The notes under the pieces: generated by a model
Told to the model about the DNA's origin: nothing
What the model saw: the letters and a program-made list of their open reading frames with translations, nothing else
The model's database searches: none
In this document: one piece after another, positions 32,538-40,251 of the stretch
Numbering within the stretch: position 1 is the first letter of the stretch
How the letters are laid out: every line of letters begins with the position of its first letter
Program-made: the position numbers and the translations under genes
NCBI RefSeq assembly: GCF_035609205.1
Contig: NZ_CP141184.1
Span: 3,872,501 to 3,936,500 of the forward strand
Length of the DNA stretch: 64,000 bases
DNA from: Hymenobacter sp. GOD-10R
GTDB lineage: Bacteria > Bacteroidota > Bacteroidia > Cytophagales > Hymenobacteraceae
Reading direction: 5' to 3'

Positions 32538-33419
32538 CTAGGTCTCCGTTAGTACCGTCTTGAAGCCAGCCAGCTTGCCTTCAGAAGTTTTTCCAAGAGC
32601 AAACACCTGCACCTGTGGACCCGTGCCGAGGCGGTATACTTGGGTATCTTCTAGCTCCTGCTTCATGTACATCTGCAAGGCTTTGAACCGGTTAGCTAGG
32701 TCTACGTCGTTCAACACGCCTTGGTCGGCAGTGTGGTTGCGCAGAAAATAGGTTAACTCCTGCGTTTCTACCTTGGTGTCAGCTGGCTGACCTAGTGCCT
32801 TCAGGATGGTGTCATTGGTCAGTTCGCCACTGGGCACGTCATAGCTCACGGGTGAAAGCGGCGCATCTGATTCGCTCACGAAATACAGGCCCGCCACTAG
32901 TTGGCTCAGCTGGCCACCAGTGGATTCACCAGGTCCGGTAGTAGAGGCTTTCTCACGTACGGCTTTGGTTTCCTCCGCTTTCGTTGCCAGGGCCGGATCA
33001 GCCGCCGCGCCCCGCGGCTCCGACCTAGGTACCTTGTCCATGATGGCTGCTGCGAGTTCCCGCATCCGGTCCTCGGGCACCTTGATCTTGGGGTTGGCAA
33101 AATTCATGTCCGACACGTGGTTCATCGGAATCAGGTGAATATGTGCGTGCGGCACTTCTAAACCGATTACAGCTACTCCGATCCGCTTGCACGGCACGGC
33201 GGCCCGAACTCCTTGTGCTACGCGTTGCGCAAACAGGTTCAGCTCAGCCAGCTCCTGGGGCGGCATATCGAAGATGTAATCGATTTCGCGCTTCGGAATA
33301 ACGAGCGTGTGCCCCTCAACCAGCGGCGTAATGTCCAGAAAAGCTAGGTGGTGCTCATCCTCGGCAACTTTGTAAGCCGGCAGCTCACCGCTCACGATAC
33401 GAGAAAAGATGGAAGGCAT
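32538..33419 (-). CDS. HIT nucleotide hydrolase fused to NuiA-like nuclease inhibitor
   Basis: 293 residues. Residues 1-~125 are a HIT domain (IFSRIVSGELPAYKV, GHTLVIPK, histidine triad VPHAHIHLIP with His91, His93 and His95). Residues ~126-170 are an Ala/Glu/Lys/Gly-rich linker. Residues ~171-293 match Anabaena NuiA: QLVAGLYFVSESDAPLSPVS at the start, a VYRLGTGPQVQVFALGKT strand pair, and the end LAGFKTVLTET. The terminal Thr is notable because in the NucA-NuiA complex the C-terminal Thr of NuiA reaches the nuclease Mg site. No signal peptide, so cytoplasmic. Predicted: phosphate cleavage in nucleotides plus nuclease inhibition. Coupling of the two activities is inference. Confidence 0.88.
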   Translation of the reverse strand: MPSIFSRIVSGELPAYKVAEDEHHLAFLDITPLVEGHTLVIPKREIDYIFDMPPQELAELNLFAQRVAQGVRAAVPCKRIGVAVIGLEVPHAHIHLIPMNHVSDMNFANPKIKVPEDRMRELAAAIMDKVPRSEPRGAAADPALATKAEETKAVREKASTTGPGESTGGQLSQLVAGLYFVSESDAPLSPVSYDVPSGELTNDTILKALGQPADTKVETQELTYFLRNHTADQGVLNDVDLANRFKALQMYMKQELEDTQVYRLGTGPQVQVFALGKTSEGKLAGFKTVLTET

Positions 33420-33510
33420 AGAGAAGAGTAACTGAGTAGCGAAGGAATTGAGTATGGGCTTACTGCCCCGGGGTGGAGTACGCAGCAGCTTCCTGCCCCA
33501 AAGTACGCGG

Positions 33511-33547
33511 CAAAAAGAAAAAGGGCGAAGCTATTAGCTCCGCCCTT
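33511..33547 (-). terminator. Terminator of greA
   Basis: On the minus strand AAGGGCGGAGCT, AAT, AGCTTCGCCCTT and then TTTCTTTTTG form a stem of 12 bp (one G-U) and U-run, 39 bases past the greA stop. Confidence 0.8.
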
Positions 33548-33585
33548 GTCACAATTACTCAGCTGCCCCGCTACTCCGCTACTCA

Positions 33586-34059
33586 TTAGCGGCTGATTTC
33601 CAGAACTTCAAACTGAAGTTTGCCGGCGGGTACCGTGATTTCCGCCACATCACCGACCGATTTGCCAAGCAAACCTTTGCCGATGGGTGATTTCACCGAG
33701 ATTTTGCCGGCAGCTAGGTTCGCTTCTTCCTCAGCCACCAGTGTGTAGTCGAGCACGGCGTTATTTTTCAGGTTCTTCAGCTTCACTTTGCTCATAATCA
33801 AAGCTTTGCTGGTATCCATGTTTGTATCATCGATGACACGGGCATTGCCAAGCACTTCTTCCAGCTTCGCAATCTTTAGCTCTAGGTGCCCTTGGGCATC
33901 CTTGGCTGCGTCGTATTCGGCATTCTCACTCAGGTCGCCTTTGTCGCGGGCTTCGGCCAACTGCCGGGCTACGTCGGCCCGACCCCGGATCTTGAGTTCT
34001 TGCAGCTCATCTTTCAGTTTCTGCAAGCCTTCGGGAGTGTAATAATTAATGGTAGCCAT
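33586..34059 (-). CDS. greA: Transcription elongation factor GreA
   Basis: 157 residues from the ATG at 34059 (MATINYYTPEGLQKLKDEL); the frame is open to 34134 but the extra residues are encoded by the leader hairpin. N-terminal coiled coil with the acidic tip (EARDKGDLSENAEYDAAKD) and C-terminal FKBP-like domain (ISVKSPIGKGLLGKSVGDVAEI) are complete. Known role: stimulates RNA cleavage by backtracked RNA polymerase. It is upstream of the HIT-NuiA gene but separated by its own terminator. Confidence 0.95.
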   Translation of the reverse strand: MATINYYTPEGLQKLKDELQELKIRGRADVARQLAEARDKGDLSENAEYDAAKDAQGHLELKIAKLEEVLGNARVIDDTNMDTSKALIMSKVKLKNLKNNAVLDYTLVAEEEANLAAGKISVKSPIGKGLLGKSVGDVAEITVPAGKLQFEVLEISR

Positions 34060-34075
34060 GTCGGAGGGTGGTAAG

Positions 34076-34139
34076 CTAAAAAACAAGGAGAACGGTCGGC
34101 CAAGCCAACCGTTCTCCGAACAGGTTTGATACAAATATA
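34076..34139 (-). promoter_or_regulatory. greA promoter and leader hairpin (terminator or attenuator)
   Basis: On the minus strand TATATTTG (34139-34132) fits the -7 consensus. It is followed by a GGAGAACGGT/ACCGTTCTCC hairpin (34117-34087) and TTGTTTTTTAG, all before the greA start at 34059. The hairpin can be read as the terminator of the upstream dehydrogenase gene, but it lies downstream of the putative greA start site and would therefore be in the greA leader. Confidence 0.5.
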
Positions 34140-34161
34140 CGAAATCCGCTTAAACTTCCGA

Positions 34162-35118
34162 CTATGCCTTCCCCTGGTCCGAGCCCAAAAAAGCGGCTAT
34201 TTTGCGGGTAAGCACCTCATTGATGCGACGATACGATTGGTGCGTCCAGCCACCAATGTGTGGGGATAAAATTACGTTCTCAGCGTTTCGCAGAAAGTCG
34301 AACCTAGCTTGCTGTTCGGGCGTGAGCGTAGCTAGCTTTTCGTTTTCCAGCACATCGAGCGCCCCGCCCCGCACCTGCCCGCTTTGCAGCGCCTCAACCA
34401 GTGCCGCATGGTCGAGAACTTCGCCGCGGGCCGTGTTCAGTAGCCAAATCGGGTTTTGAAAAGCACCAAGTACTTCGCCGTTGATGTAATGGTGATTGGC
34501 CGCGGAGTACGGAAAATGTAGGCTAACTACTTCGGCACGAGCTTGCAGCTCCGCCAGCGTCACCAGGGTAGCATATTGGTCGGCGGGCACCGTCGGGTCG
34601 ATGTCGTAGGCCAGCACGGTGCAGTCGAAAGTCGAGAGGCGGCGGGCAAACGACCGCCCCATGTGACCGTAGCCAAACAAGCCCACCACTTTCCCGCCTA
34701 GCTCCTCTCCTCTGTTCGCCTCGCGGCGCCACACGCCTTGTCGCACCTCCTTATCAGCCCGCACTACGTTACGAAACAGGCTCAGCAATAGCCCAATGGC
34801 AAATTCTCCGACTGCGTCGCGGTTGCCCTCCGGCGCATTGAGCAGCGTAACACCAGCAGCGGCTAGGGCTTCTTCGTCAATATTGTCCACGCCGGCCCCT
34901 GCCCGGGCCACGTAGCGCAAATGAGGCCCATGTGCCAGCAGGTCAGCAGTGATGCGTAGTTTGCTACGCACCATCAGCCCGTCATACGGATGAGCGGCCA
35001 GGGCCGCCGGCACTTCATCAGCTTTCAGATCAGGCCGAAAATGAAGCTGCACGCCAATTTCCTGCAACATTGGCGGCAAGGAAGGATGCATTTCATCAAT
35101 GCAGAGGCAGAGAGACAT
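34162..35118 (-). CDS. D-2-hydroxyacid dehydrogenase, phosphoglycerate dehydrogenase-like
   Basis: 318 residues from the ATG at 35118; a TTG at 35133 is the less likely alternative. Substrate-domain start (LCIDEMHPSLPPML), then ARAGAGVDNIDEEAL, the Rossmann motif VVGLFGYGHMGRSFA, catalytic Arg in NTARGEVLD, and Glu/His pair ending in LSPHIGGWTHQS. No C-terminal ACT domain, so it is a short SerA-type or related enzyme. Likely 3-phosphoglycerate or another 2-hydroxyacid with NAD, in the cytoplasm; substrate inferred. Upstream lies rsmA on the same strand. Confidence 0.88.
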   Translation of the reverse strand: MSLCLCIDEMHPSLPPMLQEIGVQLHFRPDLKADEVPAALAAHPYDGLMVRSKLRITADLLAHGPHLRYVARAGAGVDNIDEEALAAAGVTLLNAPEGNRDAVGEFAIGLLLSLFRNVVRADKEVRQGVWRREANRGEELGGKVVGLFGYGHMGRSFARRLSTFDCTVLAYDIDPTVPADQYATLVTLAELQARAEVVSLHFPYSAANHHYINGEVLGAFQNPIWLLNTARGEVLDHAALVEALQSGQVRGGALDVLENEKLATLTPEQQARFDFLRNAENVILSPHIGGWTHQSYRRINEVLTRKIAAFLGSDQGKA

Positions 35119-35160
35119 GAATTCAGTTACCAATTAACAGTTATCAATAATCAGTGCGCT
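35119..35160. repeat. Stuttered short-word intergenic sequence (dehydrogenase-rsmA gap)
   Basis: The gap consists of near-repeats of an AATTAACAGTTATCAATAAT-type word with mirrored forms (GTTACC, CAGTTATC, AATCAGT). It is one of several such gaps in this window. Confidence 0.4.
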
Positions 35161-35178
35161 GTCGTGCTTGTAGCTTTC

Positions 35179-35970
35179 CTAACGCTCTTGACGGTGCTTA
35201 TCAATCAGTTGGGTCAATCCGATAAACTCTGGCACACCTAGCTGCTCGGCGCGCTTATCAAAGATCGGGTCAGTGGTCATTTCCGCAGGCATGCCGAATG
35301 GCTTTAAAGCGTTCCGGAGTGTCTTGCGACGCGTTTGGAAAGCTTGCTTCACGACTTGGAAAAACAGCTTCTCGTCGCAGTCGAGCTTTTCGGTTTCATT
35401 GCGCGTCAGGCGGATAACAGCCGACTGCACTTTGGGCGGCGGAACGAATACATGGGGCGGCACCGTGAACAGCATTTCTACCTTGTAGTAGGCTTGCAGC
35501 AACACGCTCATGATACCATAGACTTTGGAGCCGGGCGGCTCAGCCATACGGTCCGCTACTTCCTTTTGCAGCATACCCACCACCTCACGTACCTGTTGCC
35601 GGTGATTGAGCACCTGAAAGAAAATCTGGGTGCTGATGTTATAAGGAAAGTTGCCGATGATACTCATCGGCTTGCCTGGAAACAGTTGCCCTAGGTCTTG
35701 CCGCAGAAAATCGGCGGAGATGATACGCCCGTGCAGCGAGGGGAAGTGCTGCTCTAGATAGGCTACCGATTCACGGTCAATCTCGACAACAGTTGTTTGG
35801 TACTCGCTGTGTTGGAGCAAGCTGCCCGTGAGCACACCCATGCCGGGACCAATTTCTAGTACTTCCGTTACGCCGTCGGGCAAGCGCAGCGACTCAACAA
35901 TGCGTTGAGCAATAGACGGTTCAGCCAAAAAGTGCTGACCTAGGTGTTTTTTGGGGCTGACGTGGTCCAT
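35179..35970 (-). CDS. rsmA: 16S rRNA dimethyladenosine transferase RsmA/KsgA
   Basis: 263 residues from the ATG at 35970 (MDHVSPKKHLGQHFL); an upstream frame to 36042 is not family-like. Motifs: KKHLGQHFL, SAM-binding LEIGPGMGVLTG, acidic VVEID, DFL at motif III, NFPYNIS (the NLPY-type active site) and the C-terminal RRKTLRNALK. Known role: dimethylation of two adjacent adenosines (1518 and 1519 in E. coli) of 16S rRNA; loss confers kasugamycin resistance. It is divergent from pepA. Confidence 0.95.
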   Translation of the reverse strand: MDHVSPKKHLGQHFLAEPSIAQRIVESLRLPDGVTEVLEIGPGMGVLTGSLLQHSEYQTTVVEIDRESVAYLEQHFPSLHGRIISADFLRQDLGQLFPGKPMSIIGNFPYNISTQIFFQVLNHRQQVREVVGMLQKEVADRMAEPPGSKVYGIMSVLLQAYYKVEMLFTVPPHVFVPPPKVQSAVIRLTRNETEKLDCDEKLFFQVVKQAFQTRRKTLRNALKPFGMPAEMTTDPIFDKRAEQLGVPEFIGLTQLIDKHRQER

Positions 35971-36111
35971 GGCGCGGAGGGGCGTACAGAGGGTGAGCAG
36001 TAAAACGTTGCGCAAGGCTAACACTGCCGAGAAAACGATCATTCAGCACCCCACTTCTGCGGCTTGCTGTACGAACATCTCTCAAAAGACGGCTACCTTG
36101 CGGATCAAAGA

Positions 36112-36119
36112 TACGTTTG
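36112..36119 (+). promoter_or_regulatory. Candidate -7 element of pepA
   Basis: TACGTTTG fits TAnnTTTG, 67 bases before the pepA ATG. A TACCTTGC lies 19 bases earlier and is a weaker alternative. Confidence 0.45.
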
Positions 36120-36186
36120 GCGCAGCCGATTTTTGGCTGATGGTCGTTAGTCTTCCCTCTGCATTGCTCCCTTAGCCCTCCTGCTC

Positions 36187-37638
36187 ATGCCTCTTCATCT
36201 CTCCTACGCTGCTGATTTGCCCCAAGGCGTTAGCTCTGTTTTCATTCTGCCTGCTGGCACTAAAGAGTTGCCCGCTGACTTGACGGACTTGCCTGAAGCC
36301 GCCCGTCAGTATGTACACGACCAGCTAGCTTCCGACAGCAAGTTTGTCACCGTCAATCACTTCACGCATCAGCATTACTTTGTGGTGGCGGCTACGAAGC
36401 CCACCTCGCATTTAGTCGCGGAAGAATTGCGTAAAAGTGGCTATCAGTTGCATGGCTTGCTAAAGACGGCCAAAGTGCAGGAGCTTTATATCCGTGACCT
36501 CACGGCCGAGGGTAATGGGGCGTTACCCTTAGCTGAAGGCCTTTACCTAACGGCTTATCAGTTTGAGGGGTACCGGACCGACGAGAAGAGCCAAGCGCCA
36601 GCTAGCCTCACGCGTGTGGTTCTTACTGGGTCTACCGTTTCGGCGGCGCAGGTGCAAGAGTTGGAAGGGCTGTTGCTGGGGGTTTGCCTAGCTCGCGACT
36701 TGGTCAACGAACCGCTCAATAAGCTAAACGCAACCCAGTTTGCTGAGCGCATGGCCGCCGCTGGAGACGAAGCCGGTTATCATACCGAAATCCTCGATAT
36801 GATGCACATCGAGGCGCTGCGTATGGGCGGCCTGTTGGCGGTAAACCTAGGTAGCCCCGAGCCGCCTACATTCACCATTATGGAGTGGAAGCCCGACAAT
36901 GCGCGCAATGCCAAGCCGTACGTGCTGGTTGGCAAAGGGGTCGTGTTTGACACGGGCGGGTTGAGCCTGAAGCCTACGCCCGGCTCTATGGATCTGATGA
37001 AGTGCGACATGGCCGGCGGTGCGGCTGTTACGGGTGTGCTCTACGCCCTAGCCAAGAATCAAGTACCCGTGCATGTTATCGGCCTAGTGCCCGCCACCGA
37101 CAACCGCCCCGGCGGCAACGCCTTCGTACCTGGCGACGTGCTAACCATGTACAACGGCCTTACCGTGGAAGTGCTCAACACGGACGCTGAAGGACGCCTA
37201 CTGCTAGGTGATGCACTGGCATTTGCCCGCAAATACAACCCCGAAATGGTCGTGGACATTGCTACCCTTACTGGCGCTGCGGCCCGCGCCATCGGCAAAG
37301 AAGGCATTGTGGCCATGGGCACCGCCGGCGACGAGCGCCTGCACCAACTCAAGCAAGCGGGCCACCGTGTGCACGAACGCATCGTGGAGTTTCCGCTTTG
37401 GGATGAGTACGCCGACCATATCAAATCCGACATTGCCGACATTGCTAACCTAGGTAAAGTCGATGCAGGTGCCATCTCAGCCGGCAAGTTCCTGGAGCGT
37501 TTCATCGACGACTATCCTTGGGTTCACCTCGACATTGCCGGCCCGGCGTTTCTCACTGCCCCCGACAGCTACCGTGGCAAAGGCGGCACTGGCACAACCG
37601 TGCGGCTGTTGTATGACTTTTTGAAAAGCCAAGCGTAA
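36187..37638 (+). CDS. pepA: Leucyl aminopeptidase, M17 (PepA)
   Basis: 483 residues. The di-metal catalytic domain is complete: VGKGVVFDTGGLSLKP (Lys and Asp), MKCDMAGGAAV, PATDNRPGGNA and the family signature NTDAEGRLLLGDAL. The N-terminal ~170 residues form the usual non-catalytic domain. Known role: removal of N-terminal amino acids with two Zn or Mn ions, as a cytosolic hexamer. It is followed 64 bases later by pdxA on the same strand. Confidence 0.95.
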   Translation: MPLHLSYAADLPQGVSSVFILPAGTKELPADLTDLPEAARQYVHDQLASDSKFVTVNHFTHQHYFVVAATKPTSHLVAEELRKSGYQLHGLLKTAKVQELYIRDLTAEGNGALPLAEGLYLTAYQFEGYRTDEKSQAPASLTRVVLTGSTVSAAQVQELEGLLLGVCLARDLVNEPLNKLNATQFAERMAAAGDEAGYHTEILDMMHIEALRMGGLLAVNLGSPEPPTFTIMEWKPDNARNAKPYVLVGKGVVFDTGGLSLKPTPGSMDLMKCDMAGGAAVTGVLYALAKNQVPVHVIGLVPATDNRPGGNAFVPGDVLTMYNGLTVEVLNTDAEGRLLLGDALAFARKYNPEMVVDIATLTGAAARAIGKEGIVAMGTAGDERLHQLKQAGHRVHERIVEFPLWDEYADHIKSDIADIANLGKVDAGAISAGKFLERFIDDYPWVHLDIAGPAFLTAPDSYRGKGGTGTTVRLLYDFLKSQA

Positions 37639-37702
37639 AACCAACCAACGGTGTGCGTAGTCTGATGCACACCACCATTCTCCTGACTTCACCCCTATTT
37701 TC

Positions 37703-38722
37703 ATGACCAACCTGCCCCGCCTAGGTATTTCAGTCGGCGACCTCGCCGGCATCGGGCCGGAGATTATCTATAAAACCTTCCTCGACAACCGCCTGCTCAA
37801 GTACTGCACGCCGGTAGTGTACGGTACGGCAACTGTCCTCTTCGACGATTTTCCGGTTGAAAAGCAAGCTAACCCGCTAACATTTCGTCAGGTACGTTCT
37901 GCCGCCGATATTGATCCGGGCAAGCTCAATGCAGTTACCTGTTGGGAAGAGGATTTCATCCTGACTCCTGGTCAGCCTACTGAAGCATCAGGGCGTGCCG
38001 CTCGCCAATCGCTCCTGGCCGCTTGCCGCGACCTAAAAGAAGGGTTGCTCGACGGTCTCATCACAGCGCCTATCAGTAAAGAGAACACACAGGCCGACGA
38101 CTTCCGTTACCCAGGCCACACTGAGTTCCTGACGAGCTTTTTTGGTGCTCCCGAAAGCTTGATGCTGCTCGCCAGCGAGGAACTGCGAGTAGCGACGGTT
38201 ACGGGTCATGTGGCACTGAAAGACGTTCCCGGCAAGATCACCAAAGAGTTGCTCTCGACCAAGTTACGCATCTTACTCCAATCGCTGAAGCAGGATTTTG
38301 GTCTCGACAAGCCGCGGGTTGCAGTGCTAGGTTTGAACCCACACGCTGGCGAAAACGGACTGCTCGGCACGGAGGAAAATGACATCGTGTCTCCTGTTAT
38401 TCAAGAGTTTCTGGAGAACGGGCACTTGGTATACGGCCCCTTTCCTGCCGATGGGTACTTCGGTACCGGTCAGTTCCGCAGCTTCGACGCGACGCTATCC
38501 TTGTACCACGACCAAGGCTTGATTCCGTTCAAAACCATTGCGTTTGAGCGGGGTGTTAACTTCACGGCCGGCTTGCCTATTATCCGCACCTCCCCCGATC
38601 ATGGCACTGCCTACGGGCTTGCAGGCAAGTTTGCAGCTGATCCTACGTCGTTCCGCGAAGCCTTGTACCTCGCTTGCGACTTAGTTCGGAAGCGCGCTGA
38701 ACAATCTGTGGAGAGGCGCTAG
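37703..38722 (+). CDS. pdxA: 4-hydroxythreonine-4-phosphate dehydrogenase PdxA
   Basis: 339 residues. Landmarks: ISVGDLAGIGPEI, the APISKENTQ and GHTEFL segments, VTGHVALKDVPGKIT (metal-binding His), LGLNPHAGENG, FPADGYFG and LYHDQGLIPFK. Known reaction: NAD-dependent oxidation and decarboxylation of 4-phosphohydroxy-L-threonine in pyridoxal 5'-phosphate synthesis. Its position after pepA suggests co-transcription from one promoter; an A/T-rich hairpin follows. Confidence 0.95.
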   Translation: MTNLPRLGISVGDLAGIGPEIIYKTFLDNRLLKYCTPVVYGTATVLFDDFPVEKQANPLTFRQVRSAADIDPGKLNAVTCWEEDFILTPGQPTEASGRAARQSLLAACRDLKEGLLDGLITAPISKENTQADDFRYPGHTEFLTSFFGAPESLMLLASEELRVATVTGHVALKDVPGKITKELLSTKLRILLQSLKQDFGLDKPRVAVLGLNPHAGENGLLGTEENDIVSPVIQEFLENGHLVYGPFPADGYFGTGQFRSFDATLSLYHDQGLIPFKTIAFERGVNFTAGLPIIRTSPDHGTAYGLAGKFAADPTSFREALYLACDLVRKRAEQSVERR

Positions 38723-38753
38723 CGCTACGCTTTCACAAACCTAGCTTTACACC

Positions 38754-38792
38754 ATCTGCCCTGCACTCTTATAAAAGTGTGGGGCAGATTTG
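38754..38792 (+). terminator. Probable terminator after pdxA
   Basis: ATCTGCCCTGCACT (38754-38767) pairs imperfectly with AGTGTGGGGCAGAT (38776-38789) around an A/T-rich loop, followed by TTGCTTC. Moderate support. Confidence 0.5.
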
Positions 38793-38932
38793 CTTCGTAA
38801 GAAGGCTGTTAATGAGTGACCGCCGGAAATTTTCTTTTCAAAAACGAAATTTATTTTCTGCGAAAAACATTCTTTTACACCTTTGCACTTCTTCGCACCC
38901 TAAGCATCACTTCTGTTCTGTTTTCTCTCTTT

Positions 38933-39301
38933 ATGAGCATCGATACTCCGCAGCAATACAAAGAGGCGCTTCGTCAGCTCGATTTGCTGATGAACAACTC
39001 AGCGGCGTCCAACGAGGAAAAAACAGCAACAGTAGCCCAGCTCACAACGGCGATAGAAACGTATGAGGAACGACTGCACCTAACTTCTCTACCAAACCTG
39101 CCGACCACTTTGGTTGATATGATTGAGCTAAAGCGGCAGCAACTCCGTCTTAAACAAAAAGACTTGGCCCAACTGCTGGAGGTTCCGGCCGGCCGGCTTT
39201 CACAGATCCTCAGCGGCAAGCGTCGCATTACGCTTGACCTAGCTAAAAAGCTCTACGAACGCTTGGGTATCAGTCCCGAGTTTATCCTTAGAAAGGCATA
39301 G
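38933..39301 (+). CDS. HigA-like HTH antitoxin/regulator without adjacent toxin
   Basis: 122 residues from the ATG at 38933; the frame is open from 38816 but the extra residues are encoded by A/T-rich promoter DNA. Two parts: an N-terminal helical segment (YKEALRQLDLLMNN ... TTAIETYEERLH) and a C-terminal XRE HTH (LRLKQKDLAQLLEVPAGRLSQILSGKRRI, LYERLGISPEFIL), the arrangement of HigA. A HigB toxin gene would normally adjoin; none is present in the 210-bp gap upstream or downstream. A solitary regulator is the alternative reading. CACCTTTG lies about 50 bases upstream of the start. Confidence 0.85.
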   Translation: MSIDTPQQYKEALRQLDLLMNNSAASNEEKTATVAQLTTAIETYEERLHLTSLPNLPTTLVDMIELKRQQLRLKQKDLAQLLEVPAGRLSQILSGKRRITLDLAKKLYERLGISPEFILRKA

Positions 39302-39323
39302 GCCGCTGGTATTCTACCTTACG

Positions 39324-39356
39324 TTTTTATAAAACGGGGAAATCTTTCTACTTTTG
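39324..39356 (+). promoter_or_regulatory. Promoter of the yceD-rpmF-plsX-fabH group
   Basis: TTTTT (39324-39328), a 20-base spacer, and TACTTTTG (39349-39356) match the -33/-7 pattern of the phylum. The -7 lies 22 bases before the GTG start at 39379. Confidence 0.6.
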
Positions 39357-39378
39357 CCCCCTATTACAAATTCCCGCC

Positions 39379-39906
39379 GTGAAAAAGGACACTCAATATG
39401 ATTTGGCAATTGCCAAGCTAGCTTCCAAAACGCACCACTTTGCGTTTGAGCTAGGTCCGGATTTCTTTGCGCAGTTTGATCAAAACCTAATTCAGGATGG
39501 TCGCCTCCATGCTGATGTAGACCTCATCAAAACGGAGCTTCTGCTAACGCTGAACTTTCACATTACAGGCACAGTGCGCTTAGTTTGCGACCGCAGCCTA
39601 GATGAGTTCGACCAGCCTATTGATGTGCAGCACCAACTGTTGGTACGCTTCGGAGACCAGGAGCTAGAGCTGGATGACAACGTGCTTCAAATCACGCCTG
39701 ACACGCAGACCTTGCCCATCGCCCAGCACCTTTTTGACTACATCGGGCTAGCTATTCCGATGAAAAAGCTGCACCCGCGCTTCCAGAACGAGCCTGACGA
39801 AAACCCCGATGCTGATGCTAAACTCATCTTCACCACCAAAGCGGATGATGACGATGACGAAGAGTTCACCGACCCACGTTGGGATGCACTACGAAACCTG
39901 AACTAG
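39379..39906 (+). CDS. yceD: YceD family (DUF177) protein
   Basis: 175 residues, GTG start. The conserved DUF177 core is present (TLNFHITGTVRLVCDRSLDEF, the residues after it, and the acidic C-terminal tail with DDDDDEEF). Known: conserved gene upstream of rpmF, linked to large-ribosomal-subunit RNA processing in some bacteria. The typical CxxC of other YceD members is absent; a single Cys remains. First gene of the ribosome/lipid run. Confidence 0.88.
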   Translation: MKKDTQYDLAIAKLASKTHHFAFELGPDFFAQFDQNLIQDGRLHADVDLIKTELLLTLNFHITGTVRLVCDRSLDEFDQPIDVQHQLLVRFGDQELELDDNVLQITPDTQTLPIAQHLFDYIGLAIPMKKLHPRFQNEPDENPDADAKLIFTTKADDDDDEEFTDPRWDALRNLN

Positions 39907-39919
39907 GTGCTCGTGCACT

Positions 39920-39955
39920 AAATCCAAATTCAAAATTTCAAACTCAACACTTTTT
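39920..39955. repeat. Stuttered short-word intergenic sequence (yceD-rpmF gap)
   Basis: The gap reads as repeats of AAATTCAAAATTTCAAACTCAA-type words (TTCAAA with small changes). Same architecture as the gaps at 35119, 42341, 43510 and 50245. Confidence 0.45.
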
Positions 39956-39966
39956 AATTTTCACTC

Positions 39967-40188
39967 ATGGCTCATCCTAAGCGCCGCCAGTCCTCGACCC
40001 GCCGCGACAAGCGTCGCACCCACGACAAATTGACTCCCAAAGCAGTTACTATCTGCCCTAACACGGGTGAATTGCACCTACGTCATAAGGCGTATGTAGT
40101 AGATGGCGACCTGTACCACAATGGCAAAGTAGCAATCAAAGACTTTGCTCCTGTTGCCGCAGCTGCTCCCTCTACTGACGAGGAATAA
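39967..40188 (+). CDS. rpmF: 50S ribosomal protein L32
   Basis: 73 residues. The N-terminus MAHPKRRQSSTRRDKRRTHD is diagnostic. The zinc-ribbon Cys residues are mostly lost: only ICPNTG has one Cys, and the later pair is replaced by a His-Lys-Ala-Tyr segment, the zinc-independent form found in Bacteroidota. The C-terminal Ala/Pro-rich tail is slightly extended. Part of the yceD-rpmF-plsX-fabH order. Confidence 0.95.
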   Translation: MAHPKRRQSSTRRDKRRTHDKLTPKAVTICPNTGELHLRHKAYVVDGDLYHNGKVAIKDFAPVAAAAPSTDEE

Positions 40189-40251
40189 CCTTCGCTTTAC
40201 CGATTACAATCGGTTTGCCTTTCCGACTACGTACCCCTTGATTCCTCGTAC

